A stretch of DNA of 64,000 nt from Bacteroidetes bacterium UBA1941. GTDB lineage: Bacteria; Bacteroidota; Bacteroidia; Chitinophagales; LD1. Shown here in pieces: positions 16,881 to 25,942 of the stretch. Position numbers and translations under genes: made by a program. The stretch is taken from the NCBI GenBank assembly GCA_002336805.1, contig DDEZ01000002.1, positions 434,001-498,000 of the forward strand, given 5' to 3'. Position 1 is the stretch's first letter, and each line of letters opens with the position of its first letter. Under the pieces are notes generated by a model that was not told where the DNA came from, did not search any database, and saw only the letters and a list, made by a program, of their open reading frames with translations.

Positions 16881-18131
16881 ATGCAAAGAATAGTCATAAA
16901 GAATTTCGGTCCGATCAAAGAAGTGGATATACCTATCCATGACTTTATGATATTCATTGGACCGCAGGCTAGTGGGAAGAGTACTATTGCGAAGGCGATT
17001 TATTTCTTCAAGGATAACTTGATTGGCAGTATTTTAAATTCTCTACTTGCTTTAAATAAAACTGGTAATCTAGAAGTAGACAAGAGAAATATTTATGATG
17101 CAATCTTAGATAAGTTTGATAAAGTCTGGAAGTATTATCCTACTGGTTATCATGAATTGCATTATGAATATGCAGATGATTATTGGGTCAAAATAAAATA
17201 TCGGAAACTTGATGAAACAGAATTCAATCATGGAATACAACTTTCAAAAAGTCTTACCGATGCTTTGAATCAGATTATATTAAGCATTTATAATATTATA
17301 GAGACAACTACCCCGAAATACGGATACAGCTATCCCGGAGTATCATTAATCGTTTCTGAATTTATTAGTAAGGCCTTTGGTTTGCCAATGACAGTTAACT
17401 TCATTCCAGCAGGCAGAAGTGTGTTTTCAATTTTAGCTAATCAGGTCCAACTTGTGGAAGGTGACAGAATTGATGAAACAATCAAAATATTTGCAGGGGA
17501 AATCAATTACACGAGAATCAAAGAGTTCCCACCTTTAGGACTTAATTCCCATCCTAATCCGATTCTAACCAAAGCATTAGAATTATATAGAAGCATTCTG
17601 AAGGGTTCATTTATCCACGAGAAAAATTCAGACAAAATTCAACTAGGGGAAGGATTAGAAATCCCTATAGAAAAAGCTTCTTCCGGTCAACAGGAAGCTT
17701 TGTGGCCACTGCTGATCTTGTTTAGTCTTATTAAGGAAAGGGAAAAGAACTTAATAATATTTGAAGAGCCGGAAGCGCATCTATACCCTGAAGCCCAAAA
17801 GCAAATCGCCGATCTAGTCACTTTAGCCGTAAATCAAAAGGGTAATACAGCGATATTAACTACACACAGCCCATATATTCTCGGAGCAATAAACAATCTG
17901 ATTTATGCCAATGAAGTAGGTAAGATCAATCCTGAGAAAGTTGAAAAAATAGTAGACAAGAATTTATGGCTGGATTATGATCGGGTCATGGCCTATTTTG
18001 TAGATAATGGTGGCGTAAGATCTATAATGGATGCTGAACTGCGGACGATCAAAAACGAAGAAATCGACTCTGCCTCAAGAATAATAAACGAAGAGTATGA
18101 CAAGCTCTCGGATATAGAGTTTTCAAAATGA
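16881..18131 (+). CDS. AAA ATPase of the ABC/SMC-like AAA_15/AAA_21 type, candidate defence ATPase
   Basis: This protein of 416 residues has an ABC/SMC-like ATPase fold. The Walker A is GPQASGKST (27-35), ABC-type signature-like SSGQQEALWPL is near residue 270, the Walker B is LIIFEEPEAHLYPEAQ (about 288-303), and the switch histidine is in TTHSPYILG (about 327-335). The segment between Walker A and signature is a long insertion of helical character. Similar stand-alone ATPases are the sensor/motor subunits of anti-phage systems and OLD-like nucleases, but no TOPRIM domain follows here. A frame extending back to 16836 would overlap the Nudix gene; the ATG at 16881 follows the promoter directly and is preferred. 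The gene is strikingly AT-rich (17 G/C in the 60 bases from 17041) and overlaps its partner by four bases. Confidence 0.85.
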   Translation: MQRIVIKNFGPIKEVDIPIHDFMIFIGPQASGKSTIAKAIYFFKDNLIGSILNSLLALNKTGNLEVDKRNIYDAILDKFDKVWKYYPTGYHELHYEYADDYWVKIKYRKLDETEFNHGIQLSKSLTDALNQIILSIYNIIETTTPKYGYSYPGVSLIVSEFISKAFGLPMTVNFIPAGRSVFSILANQVQLVEGDRIDETIKIFAGEINYTRIKEFPPLGLNSHPNPILTKALELYRSILKGSFIHEKNSDKIQLGEGLEIPIEKASSGQQEALWPLLILFSLIKEREKNLIIFEEPEAHLYPEAQKQIADLVTLAVNQKGNTAILTTHSPYILGAINNLIYANEVGKINPEKVEKIVDKNLWLDYDRVMAYFVDNGGVRSIMDAELRTIKNEEIDSASRIINEEYDKLSDIEFSK

Positions 18132-18619
18132 GCTGCAATCCTTTTAAACCTAAGAAAGCGGAGTGGGATAAGGACTTTACACGGTCGAAAATCGTAGCTA
18201 AAGATCCGCATTCTAGTCCGGTTTATAAAGCCGCTAATCCATCTGCCAAGAATTTCAACCTCTTTAAAGTTGATGGCAATCTCATTCATTCAACTACCCA
18301 AGGGAAATGTGATTTTCTATTAATTGAATTTCAAAGACATCAAGACCCTACTAAAGATTGTATAGCCTTGCATTCGTATTTTATCGAATTGAAAGGGACT
18401 GATCTAAAAAAGGCAACGGAACAAGTTTATCAAAGTATGTTAGTGCTTCATCCAACTATAGCAACTTCAATACCTCATGCTCGTATTGTTTTGAAAAAAG
18501 TTCATACCCTTGCTGTTAACTCAAGTGAAGTCAAGCGGCTTACTGCTTTCGTAAAACAGAAAGGAGGCACATATGCACAGTACTCTTTTAATGATAATTC
18601 TACTCCAGAAGTTCTTTAA
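18128..18619 (+). CDS. Small protein with PD-(D/E)xK-nuclease-like D...ELK signature
   Basis: The protein of 163 residues is coupled to the AAA ATPase by an ATGA overlap. It has the arrangement KCDFLLIE (Asp62) then, about 25 residues later, SYFIELKG (Glu87-Leu-Lys89), followed by a helix with Gln99. This matches the D...(D/E)xK core and the trailing helix Gln of PD-(D/E)xK nucleases such as restriction enzymes and Holliday-junction resolvases. No membrane segment or signal peptide is present. The nuclease assignment is inference from the motif and predicted strand pattern; a non-catalytic or RNA-directed relative is possible. Its AT-rich composition and context with the ATPase suggest a transferred two-component toxic or defence module, with this protein as effector. 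Confidence 0.6.
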   Translation: MSCNPFKPKKAEWDKDFTRSKIVAKDPHSSPVYKAANPSAKNFNLFKVDGNLIHSTTQGKCDFLLIEFQRHQDPTKDCIALHSYFIELKGTDLKKATEQVYQSMLVLHPTIATSIPHARIVLKKVHTLAVNSSEVKRLTAFVKQKGGTYAQYSFNDNSTPEVL

Positions 18620-18691
18620 CAACATCCTAGGCTAATTTGGCTACGCAAATCCCTTGCGCGGCAAATACCTATCTTCACCGCCAATAAGATC

Positions 18692-20056
18692 ATGGCAAAA
18701 TCACGCACCCTATATATCTGTCAGAGTTGTGGCAATCAGAGCCCGAAGTGGCTGGGCAAGTGCCCCGTCTGCGGAGAGTGGAATGCCTACGTAGAAGAAG
18801 TGATCAACCGTGAAGAAGAGCGCTCTAAGGAGCGTGGCTTCTCACCCAAGAGTGATGTCGTACCTGTGGCGCTGCAGAATATCTCTGAGACCCAGACAGT
18901 ACGCCTGGTCACACATGATACGGAGCTGGATCGCGTGCTGGGTGGTGGCATCGTACCGGGTTCGCTCGTGCTGATAGGCGGTGAGCCGGGTATAGGCAAG
19001 TCTACCCTCATGCTGCAGCTCGCGGCCAACCTCAGTGGCAAGACGATCCTCTACGTGAGTGGCGAAGAAAGCGACCGGCAGATCAAGATGCGCGCCGACC
19101 GCATGGGCGTGACCAATAGCGACTGCTATGTACTCACCGAGACCAATACGCAGGCCATCTTCAAGCATGCACACGAGCTGGAGCCTGACCTGATCATCGT
19201 AGACTCTGTACAGACGCTGCACTCCATCTATATCGAGTCTACACCGGGCAGCATCTCTCAGATACGCGAGTGTACGGGAGAGATGCAGCGCTTTGCCAAG
19301 GAGTCGCACATACCTATCTTCCTGATAGGCCACATCACAAAGGATGGCTCGATAGCAGGACCCAAGACACTCGAGCACATCGTAGACACAGTCCTGCAGT
19401 TTGAGGGGGATCGCAACTATACTTATCGCATCCTCCGCACCATAAAGAACCGCTTCGGCTCTACCTCTGAGATAGGTATCTATGAGATGCAGGGCACCGG
19501 CCTGCGTCCCGTGCTCAACCCATCTGAGATCCTACTCACCCATCGTGATGAGCAGCCTAGTGGCATCACCATCGCAGCTATGATAGAGGGCATGCGCCCT
19601 TTCCTGATAGAGACGCAGGCACTCGTCACGCCAGCCTTCTACGGCACACCGCAGCGCTCCGCTACCGGCTTTGATGTAAAGCGGATGGGAATGCTGCTCG
19701 CAGTACTGGAGAAGCGTTCCGGCTTCCGTTTTGGTACGAAGGATGTCTTCCTGAATATAGCAGGCGGTATGTATGTAGATGATCCCGCTATAGACCTCGC
19801 TGTGATCGCAGCCCTCATCTCTTCCTATGAGGACAAAGTAGTAGCAGCAAAGATCGCCTTTGCCGCAGAGGTGGGTCTCAGTGGCGAGATACGCGCGGTA
19901 AATCGCATAGAGCAGCGCATAGCAGAGGCAGACAAGCTGGGCTTTGACCAGATATTTATCTCCAAGTATAGCCACAAGGGCATCGACACTTCCAAGTTTA
20001 AAATAGAAGTGATCAGCATCAGCAAGATCCAACAGCTGGTGGAGTCGCTGTTTTGA
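18692..20056 (+). CDS. radA: DNA repair protein RadA/Sms
   Basis: RadA is a RecA-like, DnaB-like branch-migration helicase that processes recombination intermediates. The protein of 454 residues has the full architecture: an N-terminal C4 zinc finger (Cys10, Cys13, Cys24, Cys27), a RecA-type ATPase with GGEPGIGKST (about 95-104), the RadA-specific KNRFG motif (near 251-255), and a C-terminal Lon-protease-like domain that shows no Lon catalytic Ser-Lys dyad. The start at 18692 gives the standard N-terminus. TATCTTCA, a weak -7 element, is 15 bases upstream. GC content returns to the genome background here, marking the right edge of the AT-rich insert. Confidence 0.96.
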   Translation: MAKSRTLYICQSCGNQSPKWLGKCPVCGEWNAYVEEVINREEERSKERGFSPKSDVVPVALQNISETQTVRLVTHDTELDRVLGGGIVPGSLVLIGGEPGIGKSTLMLQLAANLSGKTILYVSGEESDRQIKMRADRMGVTNSDCYVLTETNTQAIFKHAHELEPDLIIVDSVQTLHSIYIESTPGSISQIRECTGEMQRFAKESHIPIFLIGHITKDGSIAGPKTLEHIVDTVLQFEGDRNYTYRILRTIKNRFGSTSEIGIYEMQGTGLRPVLNPSEILLTHRDEQPSGITIAAMIEGMRPFLIETQALVTPAFYGTPQRSATGFDVKRMGMLLAVLEKRSGFRFGTKDVFLNIAGGMYVDDPAIDLAVIAALISSYEDKVVAAKIAFAAEVGLSGEIRAVNRIEQRIAEADKLGFDQIFISKYSHKGIDTSKFKIEVISISKIQQLVESLF

Positions 20057-20125
20057 TTTCGGATGTGCGATTTCGGATTGCGGCAGGTTAGCGCACAAAA
20101 TGGCTAATAACGCGCCTTCGGGTTC

Positions 20126-20911
20126 TTATTTTTGGAGAGATGCTGGTAGCATCAGTAAAAATGGTAGTGCTTTAGAGTAATCTAACTCTTCATAGAATAC
20201 CCCCAGCCTGTTTAGATTTTTGTAGTATTCATTGACATGGTTGTAGTAGTACAACTCACTTTGAAGGTACCATGCTTTTGTGCCTAGCTTCTCCGCTATA
20301 AACCATTTCTCTAATAGCCTTCCCGCTCTGCCATTGCCATCTTCAAAGGGATGGATATTGACAAAGGCCATATGGATGTAAGACGCGAAGTAAAACACCT
20401 CCGTATGCGTTAGCGATATAGCCTTGAGTGTATCTATGTCCTGCCATAGCTTATCAAACAATGGAGCCACCTGCTGTCCCGGAGCTGCTTCATATTGTAT
20501 ACGGCCTGTATTGTGCTCCATCACTACCATATTGCCAGCCCGGAAGGCACCCTGCTTAGATGCTGACAGGAGGTGTTTAGTGAGTATAGCATGAGCTTGC
20601 AGAAAATGTTCTTTGCTCAGGTCGTGCTGCTGCGCAAAAAGATAAGCGTTGTATAAGTCATCGGGTTTTTGCGTCAGGTCTGGCTGATACTCCGTATGAA
20701 GCATCTTATGCTTTACGTAGCTGTCTATCTCCAGATTTTCGCCTTCTATTTTACTGGAGGCCATAGCAGAGACTGAAGTATAAAAGCTGAACGTAGCGGT
20801 GGAAACTTCAGCGTCCCTCAATGCTTCAAAGTTATCTTGCAAACTAGCGGGTACCTGCTGTAGGTAGGCAGCAAGCATATCGCTGGAGATGATGGATAGT
20901 GAATTTTCCAT
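20126..20911 (-). CDS. Fic family protein (class II, self-inhibited)
   Basis: Fic enzymes usually transfer AMP, or another nucleotide part, to hydroxyl side chains of target proteins. The 261-residue protein has the complete active-site loop HPFEDGNGR (187-195), with the catalytic His187. The Fic/DOC N-terminal helix motif SSKIEG (52-57) corresponds to the inhibitory [S/T]xxxE[G/N] element, placing it in class II with the inhibitory helix N-terminal in the same chain. No separate antitoxin is adjacent. Target and trigger are unknown. An exact -7 element is 11 bases upstream of the start, so the mRNA should be almost leaderless. Confidence 0.92.
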   Translation of the reverse strand: MENSLSIISSDMLAAYLQQVPASLQDNFEALRDAEVSTATFSFYTSVSAMASSKIEGENLEIDSYVKHKMLHTEYQPDLTQKPDDLYNAYLFAQQHDLSKEHFLQAHAILTKHLLSASKQGAFRAGNMVVMEHNTGRIQYEAAPGQQVAPLFDKLWQDIDTLKAISLTHTEVFYFASYIHMAFVNIHPFEDGNGRAGRLLEKWFIAEKLGTKAWYLQSELYYYNHVNEYYKNLNRLGVFYEELDYSKALPFLLMLPASLQK

Positions 20912-20921
20912 TCAGAAGTAT

Positions 20922-20929
20922 CAAAGATA
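20922..20929 (-). promoter_or_regulatory. -7 promoter element of the Fic gene
   Basis: TATCTTTG on the minus strand is an exact TANNTTTG match ending 11 bases before the ATG at 20911. No clear -33 element is placed at the usual distance. Confidence 0.55.
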
Positions 20930-20976
20930 TAATCTGATAGATAAAAAGTTACTAATAGTAACTTTTGGAGGGATTA

Positions 20977-21642
20977 TTATTCCTCCGTCTCTATGATCTC
21001 ATCTGAGGCTGGCGTCTCCGGAGATGCGGGCGTTTCCTCGACCTCTGTGGCAGGCATGATATCAGAGATCAGCTCCGCCTGTGTACCGATAGTATTGTCA
21101 TCCTCGGGAGCTATGATGTCTTTCAGCTTAGGCAGCTCCTTAGTGCTATTGATACCAAAGTAATCCAGGAATAGTGGCGTGACACGATAGAGCACCGGTT
21201 TGCCTATAGCATCTTCTACACGTCCTGCTACCTCTATCAGTTCTTTCTCCAGCAGCTTCTGTACGGAGTAGTCAGAGTTGACACCGCGTATGGCTTCGCA
21301 CTCGGCCTTTGTGATAGGGCCTTTGTACGCTATGATGGCCAGGGTCTCGATAGCCGCCGTAGAGAGGCGCTTCTTTTCCTTCTGGCCTATGAGGATAGAG
21401 ACAGTCTTGTGGTATGCAGGCTTGGAGAAAAACTGGTAGCCACCGCCTATCACACGCAGTTCAAAGGAGAAGAAGTCATCCTTGTACTTATTCTCTATCT
21501 CCAGCAGTACACTATCGAGGATATCCATATTGATCACTGCCTCCGCGTCGAGCTTTTTGATACACTCTATCAGGTCAGCCTTGGTGACTGCTGTGTCACT
21601 GCTGAAAATCAGGGCCTCGATATGTTGATGGAGATTCTCCAC
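20977..21642 (-). CDS. scpB: Segregation and condensation protein B
   Basis: ScpB is the winged-helix partner of ScpA in the SMC condensin complex that organises and segregates chromosomes. The protein of 221 residues carries the ScpB double winged-helix region, with LSTAAIETLAIIAYKGPITKAE (block at about 93-114) and IRGVNSDYSVQKLLE as the diagnostic stretch. The C-terminal 50 residues are an acidic, low-complexity tail, usual for Bacteroidota. The start codon is GTG at 21642; no in-frame ATG lies close upstream. A one-mismatch -7 element (CACTTTTG, 21697-21704 on the minus strand) precedes it. The scpA and smc genes are not in this window. Confidence 0.9.
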   Translation of the reverse strand: MENLHQHIEALIFSSDTAVTKADLIECIKKLDAEAVINMDILDSVLLEIENKYKDDFFSFELRVIGGGYQFFSKPAYHKTVSILIGQKEKKRLSTAAIETLAIIAYKGPITKAECEAIRGVNSDYSVQKLLEKELIEVAGRVEDAIGKPVLYRVTPLFLDYFGINSTKELPKLKDIIAPEDDNTIGTQAELISDIMPATEVEETPASPETPASDEIIETEE

Positions 21643-21759
21643 GAGAATGCTGGTATTAAGTAATTAGTATTAAGTAGTAAGACAAATGCCGAAATACAAA
21701 AGTGACCATTGTAGCTTGTATTTATCTTAATACTAAATACTAGCTACTAAACACTAAGA

Positions 21760-22659
21760 TTAGCCATTCTCTTCCAGAGCTGCGGCACCACCCACGATCT
21801 CGAGTATCTCCTTGGTGATAGCTGCCTGGCGCTCACGGTTGTACAGGATCTTGAGTGAGCGGATCAGTTCGTTTGCGTTATTGGTCGCAGACTCCATGGC
21901 CACCATACGCGCACCATGCTCAGATGCATTGGTGTCGAGCAGCGCCTTAAAGAATTGCGTATTCAGGATCTTAGGTGCCAGCTCTTCGAGCAGGGTCTGC
22001 TTGTCAGGCTGGAAGATGTATTCGTTCTTGATCTTGGAGCTGGTAGTACCTGTTTCCTCTTGCTTTTCTACCGGGAGGAAACGCTCTACCATAAAGTCCT
22101 GCGTCGCGGCGTTGATAAACTTGGCATACACCAGCTCTACCACATCGTATTTGGCAGCGAGGAAGTCATTAGTGATCTTGGTAGAAACTTCCTGAGAACT
22201 CTCAAAGGTCACCCCATTCATCAGGTTGACATAGTCAGTAATGAGGGTGAGTTCTGCAGACCTCTTAAATGCATCATAGCCCTTCTTGCCTACAAACATC
22301 ATCGATACTTTGCCCGCCTTGCGCTGTGCAGCATAGGTCGTATTGAGCAGGCGCGTAGCAGTCTTGATCAGGTTGGAGTTAAAGCCACCGCAGAGGCCCT
22401 TGTCAGACGTGATCAGTACGATGAGGATATTCTTTGGCTCACGCTTTACGTTTACAGACAGGCCGATGTCCTCGCCTTTCAGCGCGTCCATGATATTGCC
22501 TAGTATGTAGTTCAGCTTCTCTGAGTACGGACGCATCATGAGGATGCGGTCCTGGGCGCGCTTTAGCTTTGAGGCTGATACCAGCTTCATTGCCTTAGTG
22601 ATCTGAGAGGTCGTATTGACACTGGCTATGCGCCCGCGTACTTCTTTGAGGTTTGCCAT
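21760..22659 (-). CDS. atpG: F-type ATP synthase gamma subunit
   Basis: The gamma subunit is the central rotor shaft of F1-ATPase. The 299-residue protein starts MANLKEVRGRIASV and has the N- and C-terminal coiled-coil helices that enter the alpha3beta3 ring (ITKAMKLVSASKLKRAQ near 18-34; AMESATNNANELI near 256). A frame open to 22707 would run into the promoter, so the ATG at 22659 is used. The gene stands alone: no other atp gene adjoins, and atpA is 7.5 kb away on the same strand. The promoter is its own. Confidence 0.95.
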   Translation of the reverse strand: MANLKEVRGRIASVNTTSQITKAMKLVSASKLKRAQDRILMMRPYSEKLNYILGNIMDALKGEDIGLSVNVKREPKNILIVLITSDKGLCGGFNSNLIKTATRLLNTTYAAQRKAGKVSMMFVGKKGYDAFKRSAELTLITDYVNLMNGVTFESSQEVSTKITNDFLAAKYDVVELVYAKFINAATQDFMVERFLPVEKQEETGTTSSKIKNEYIFQPDKQTLLEELAPKILNTQFFKALLDTNASEHGARMVAMESATNNANELIRSLKILYNRERQAAITKEILEIVGGAAALEENG

Positions 22660-22678
22660 TTGTTGATAATTGCGGCTG

Positions 22679-22709
22679 CAAAAATAGGATAATCTGCCAC
22701 TTGTCAAAA
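22679..22709 (-). promoter_or_regulatory. Promoter of atpG
   Basis: On the minus strand TTTTG (22705-22709), 18 bases, then TATTTTTG (22679-22686) forms a near-consensus promoter. Its core TATTTTTGCAGC is identical to that of atpA. The ATG follows 19 bases later. Confidence 0.75.
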
Positions 22710-22761
22710 GGCCGGAGCCCCTTAAAGATCATGGCCGCACCGGGAGATTTTTAAGTGTCAG

Positions 22762-22821
22762 ACTCAATGTATAATTTATTGAGTATTAGGTCTAATACCG
22801 CATCCTCTAAATTTTTGAGGT
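22762..22821. repeat. Three consecutive small inverted repeats between atpG and the surface-protein gene
   Basis: ACTCAAT/ATTGAGT (22762-22768, 22778-22784), TATTAG-GT-CTAATA (22784-22797) and CCTC...GAGG (22805-22821) follow one another without a gap. They lie in the 373-base divergent region between the two promoters. They could be regulator-binding sites or RNA structure; no regulator is identifiable. Confidence 0.4.
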
Positions 22822-22984
22822 GCCACATGTCATTGCTGTGTCAAATAGTAAATGTATGAACAAGTAATATAGAGTCATCTGCGATTGTAGGAAAAACGTT
22901 TTTAAGATAAAAAAGTACAATGATTTTATACACTGAATGAGTAAGAATTATAAAATATCGCCGCACCGGCATTGCAGCTACACG

Positions 22985-22992
22985 TACATTTG
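22985..22992 (+). promoter_or_regulatory. -7 promoter element of the surface-protein gene
   Basis: TACATTTG is an exact TANNTTTG match 40 bases before the ATG at 23033, and it excludes the upstream in-frame ATG at 22937 as a start. Confidence 0.55.
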
Positions 22993-23032
22993 CATCAGAT
23001 ATAATTTAAAAAAACAGATAAAAGCAATAACT

Positions 23033-25921
23033 ATGAGAAAGGACTCCTATCAAAAGGACCGGTCCACGCTCCACAGCTGGATCACTGCGCTACTGCTGGC
23101 AGCATTTACCTGGGGCTATGCCAGCCCCCTGACTGTCACCCCTACAGTGACCGGCACCTGTAGCGGCAATGATGCCTCGGTCACCTTCGCACTCACCGGC
23201 GGCAATACCGGCACGCACTACTACAGCCTTTATGGGGGCAATGGATACTATCCCTCGCAGACATCTCCGGTCTTTTCCGGCCTGGCTGCCGGATACTATA
23301 ATGTGTATGTGAATGGAGGCACAGACTCGGCCTATGCCACCTTTACCATAGGCAGCAGGATCAGCATCACGCCTACTGTGATCAATACTACCTGCCCGGT
23401 CAATCAGGGCAGCATCACGACCTCCGTCTCCGGTGGTACCGCTCCTTATGTTTACACCTGGAGCAGCGGAGCAGGCAATGTATCGTCTGTATCCAGCCTG
23501 GCCGGCGGCCCATACTGGCTCACGGTGACAGATGCCACGGGCTGTACAGCACAGATCGACTCTATCAATGTGATAGCCACCAGTCCATTGACAGTCGGGG
23601 TCACAACCTCCGGCCCTTGGTGCAATCAGACTTTTACTGCCCTGGGTGCCAATGGTACCGGTGCCGTATCTTATCACTGGAGCAACAATGCCAATGGTGC
23701 CAGTATCACCAGCCTCACTGCACAGACCATGTACACTGTGACCGCCACTGACGCTAACGGATGTACAGCTGTGCACTCGCAGTACTATGCGGGTGGCAAC
23801 CTGAATATTGATAGCTCTAACGGAGGCTCGGTCTCTATCCAATATCCCGGCTGCGCAGCCAGCACCGGTACTATCACCGTCCATATCAGGACTGGCGTGG
23901 CTCCATACACATGGCAGTGGAGCGGCTCCTCCTCTACAGATAGCATCGCCGCGGGCCTGGCCACGGGCTACTATTCTGTCACTGTCACGGATGCCAATGG
24001 CTGTACCGGTACCGGGAGCTATAATATATACACCGGCAACGGGATGAGTGCCAATATCTATCCTGTGAGCAATCCTGCCTGTGGTGCCTCAGACGGCTCT
24101 ATACAGGCATACGCGTACGGAGGCTCATATGTTTACACTTACGCCTGGTCTACAGGACCTGGCACTGCTGCGGTATACAGCAATCTGCCGGCAGGCACCT
24201 ACACTGTGACCGCCACAGATCAGAATGGTTGTACTGCCACTGCCAGCTATACGCTGCAGGGAGAGGCCACCTACTCGGTGAATGTCTCCAGTACTCCCAC
24301 CTCGTGCGATACTAGCCAGCATACCGGTACCGCTACAGCTGTCGTGACAGGTACCGGTGGCACGCCGCCGTATAGCTACGTCTGGCACGAAGGATACTCT
24401 AATAATCCTGTCACGCTCGGCACCGGCCAGACCATCACCGGCCTCGGTGCTTCCTCCTTTGTGGTGGTAAATGTGACAGATGCCAATGGCTGCATACCTC
24501 AGCGCAATACGAGCTATGACAGTGTCTATATCGGTATAGATCCGGCGTGCTATAATCACATCACCGGGTACCTGTATGTAGATGCTAATAGCAACTGCAC
24601 CCACGATGCAGGAGAGGCAGCTGTCACTACAGGATACATCGTAGTGACCGGCACTGGCGGTACATCGTATGCCAGTGCTGATAGTACAGGATTCTATGAT
24701 GCGTATGTACTGGCAGGCACCTACAGCGTAGGCCTCCAGCTATCTGGCAGTGGTGCGTGTGTGAGTACACTTTGCAACAGTAGCTACTCTGTATCTTTCC
24801 CATCTACGGGGCAGACATCAGGAGGCCGCGATTTTGGTGTCGATATGGGCAGCGCTTCGTTTGACCTGGGCGTACATCCGGGCTGCGCATCCTCTATACC
24901 AGGTGGTACCAAGGAGTACTGGGTATATTACTATAATGCCGGGCTTTCTGCAGCCCCGGGCACAGTGGTATCTTTTATCCATGATCCTGATCTGACACTC
25001 GTATCCACTACGCCGGCTTATAGCACCTATGACAATGCTACGCATACCGTGAGCTGGAATATCGGCACCATGCCCGGCAACCTTGGCGGCAGCTGGCAGG
25101 TAGTGCGTATGATATACAATGTGCCTAATACGCTGGTACTCGGTTCATACCTCACGGGCACCGCGCAGATATCTCCTACTACAGGAGACTGCAGCGCCGC
25201 AGATAATATCTCTACCATATATGACGAGGTGCGGGGCTCACACGACCCCAATGAAAAGGAAGTATATCCCGCCGGTCCTCTCGCTGAGGGTGATACTGTA
25301 CTGCACTATACAGTCCGCTTTCAGAATGACGGCAATGCACCGGCATATCTCGTAGTGGTGAAGGATACGCTGTCTCCATATGTAGATCCGGCATCTGTAG
25401 TACCGGGCGCATCGAGTCATCCATACAAATTCTCCCTGTCGGGCAATGGCTTGCTGACCTTCAGGTTTGAAAATATCAACCTGCCGGACAGTGTGCACGA
25501 TGAGCCAAATAGCAAAGGGTTTGTAAACTATACGGTGCATACCAAGCCTAACCTGCCACTAGGCACAGATGTGAGAAATACGGCATACATCTACTTTGAC
25601 TACAACTATGCCGTAGTGACCAATACTACTGTCAATACCCGCTCAGACGGTACAGGTATCCATCCTGTCTATGGTACTGGCGCTATGCAGGTCAGCGTCA
25701 CACCAAATCCTGTGCAGGATCAGGCGCTCGTGCATTTTGCCGGAGCTACAGGTCAGGTCAGCTTTGAGCTGATGGATGTCACGGGCAAGAAGGTAATGGA
25801 GACAATGACCAGCAGAGATCTGACTCTGTCTGCAGAAATGTTTGCTGCCGGTATCTACACCTACATAGCCAAAGACCAGGCCGGCAGTATGCGCTCCGGC
25901 AAGGTCGCCATCACACATTAA
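23033..25921 (+). CDS. Large T9SS surface protein with SprB-like repeats
   Basis: The protein has 962 residues and a signal peptide ending near residue 30 (TWGYASP). Roughly 480 residues of Ig-like SprB-type repeats follow, recognisable by recurring TVTDANGCTA-like ends and YxWS cores. Next comes a central region with DANSNCTHDAGE, typical of prealbumin-like/SdrD B-type domains, then a conserved domain starting GSHDPNEKEVYP with the NTAYIYFDYN end found before many T9SS tails (DUF11/DUF7619 kind). The final 80 residues (from VSVTPNPVQDQALVHF) are a type A T9SS sorting signal. It should be displayed or released at the cell surface, as an adhesin for example. An exact promoter precedes it and an intrinsic terminator follows. 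Confidence 0.85.
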   Translation: MRKDSYQKDRSTLHSWITALLLAAFTWGYASPLTVTPTVTGTCSGNDASVTFALTGGNTGTHYYSLYGGNGYYPSQTSPVFSGLAAGYYNVYVNGGTDSAYATFTIGSRISITPTVINTTCPVNQGSITTSVSGGTAPYVYTWSSGAGNVSSVSSLAGGPYWLTVTDATGCTAQIDSINVIATSPLTVGVTTSGPWCNQTFTALGANGTGAVSYHWSNNANGASITSLTAQTMYTVTATDANGCTAVHSQYYAGGNLNIDSSNGGSVSIQYPGCAASTGTITVHIRTGVAPYTWQWSGSSSTDSIAAGLATGYYSVTVTDANGCTGTGSYNIYTGNGMSANIYPVSNPACGASDGSIQAYAYGGSYVYTYAWSTGPGTAAVYSNLPAGTYTVTATDQNGCTATASYTLQGEATYSVNVSSTPTSCDTSQHTGTATAVVTGTGGTPPYSYVWHEGYSNNPVTLGTGQTITGLGASSFVVVNVTDANGCIPQRNTSYDSVYIGIDPACYNHITGYLYVDANSNCTHDAGEAAVTTGYIVVTGTGGTSYASADSTGFYDAYVLAGTYSVGLQLSGSGACVSTLCNSSYSVSFPSTGQTSGGRDFGVDMGSASFDLGVHPGCASSIPGGTKEYWVYYYNAGLSAAPGTVVSFIHDPDLTLVSTTPAYSTYDNATHTVSWNIGTMPGNLGGSWQVVRMIYNVPNTLVLGSYLTGTAQISPTTGDCSAADNISTIYDEVRGSHDPNEKEVYPAGPLAEGDTVLHYTVRFQNDGNAPAYLVVVKDTLSPYVDPASVVPGASSHPYKFSLSGNGLLTFRFENINLPDSVHDEPNSKGFVNYTVHTKPNLPLGTDVRNTAYIYFDYNYAVVTNTTVNTRSDGTGIHPVYGTGAMQVSVTPNPVQDQALVHFAGATGQVSFELMDVTGKKVMETMTSRDLTLSAEMFAAGIYTYIAKDQAGSMRSGKVAITH

Positions 25922-25942
25922 ACCACTTTGACCAGAAAGCGG

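Noticed and set aside
16881..18619. Assignment of the ATPase pair to PARIS, Septu or RloA/RloB
   Set aside because: The partner lacks TOPRIM (AriB, RloB) and HNH (PtuB) motifs and shows a D...ExK pattern instead. The pair is therefore left as a candidate without a name.
20126..20911. Fic gene as half of a toxin-antitoxin pair
   Set aside because: No small antitoxin gene lies on either side; the inhibitory motif is in the same chain.
23090..23884. A 264-codon open frame on the minus strand
   Set aside because: It is antisense to the SprB-like repeat region; repetitive coding sequence gives long antisense frames.
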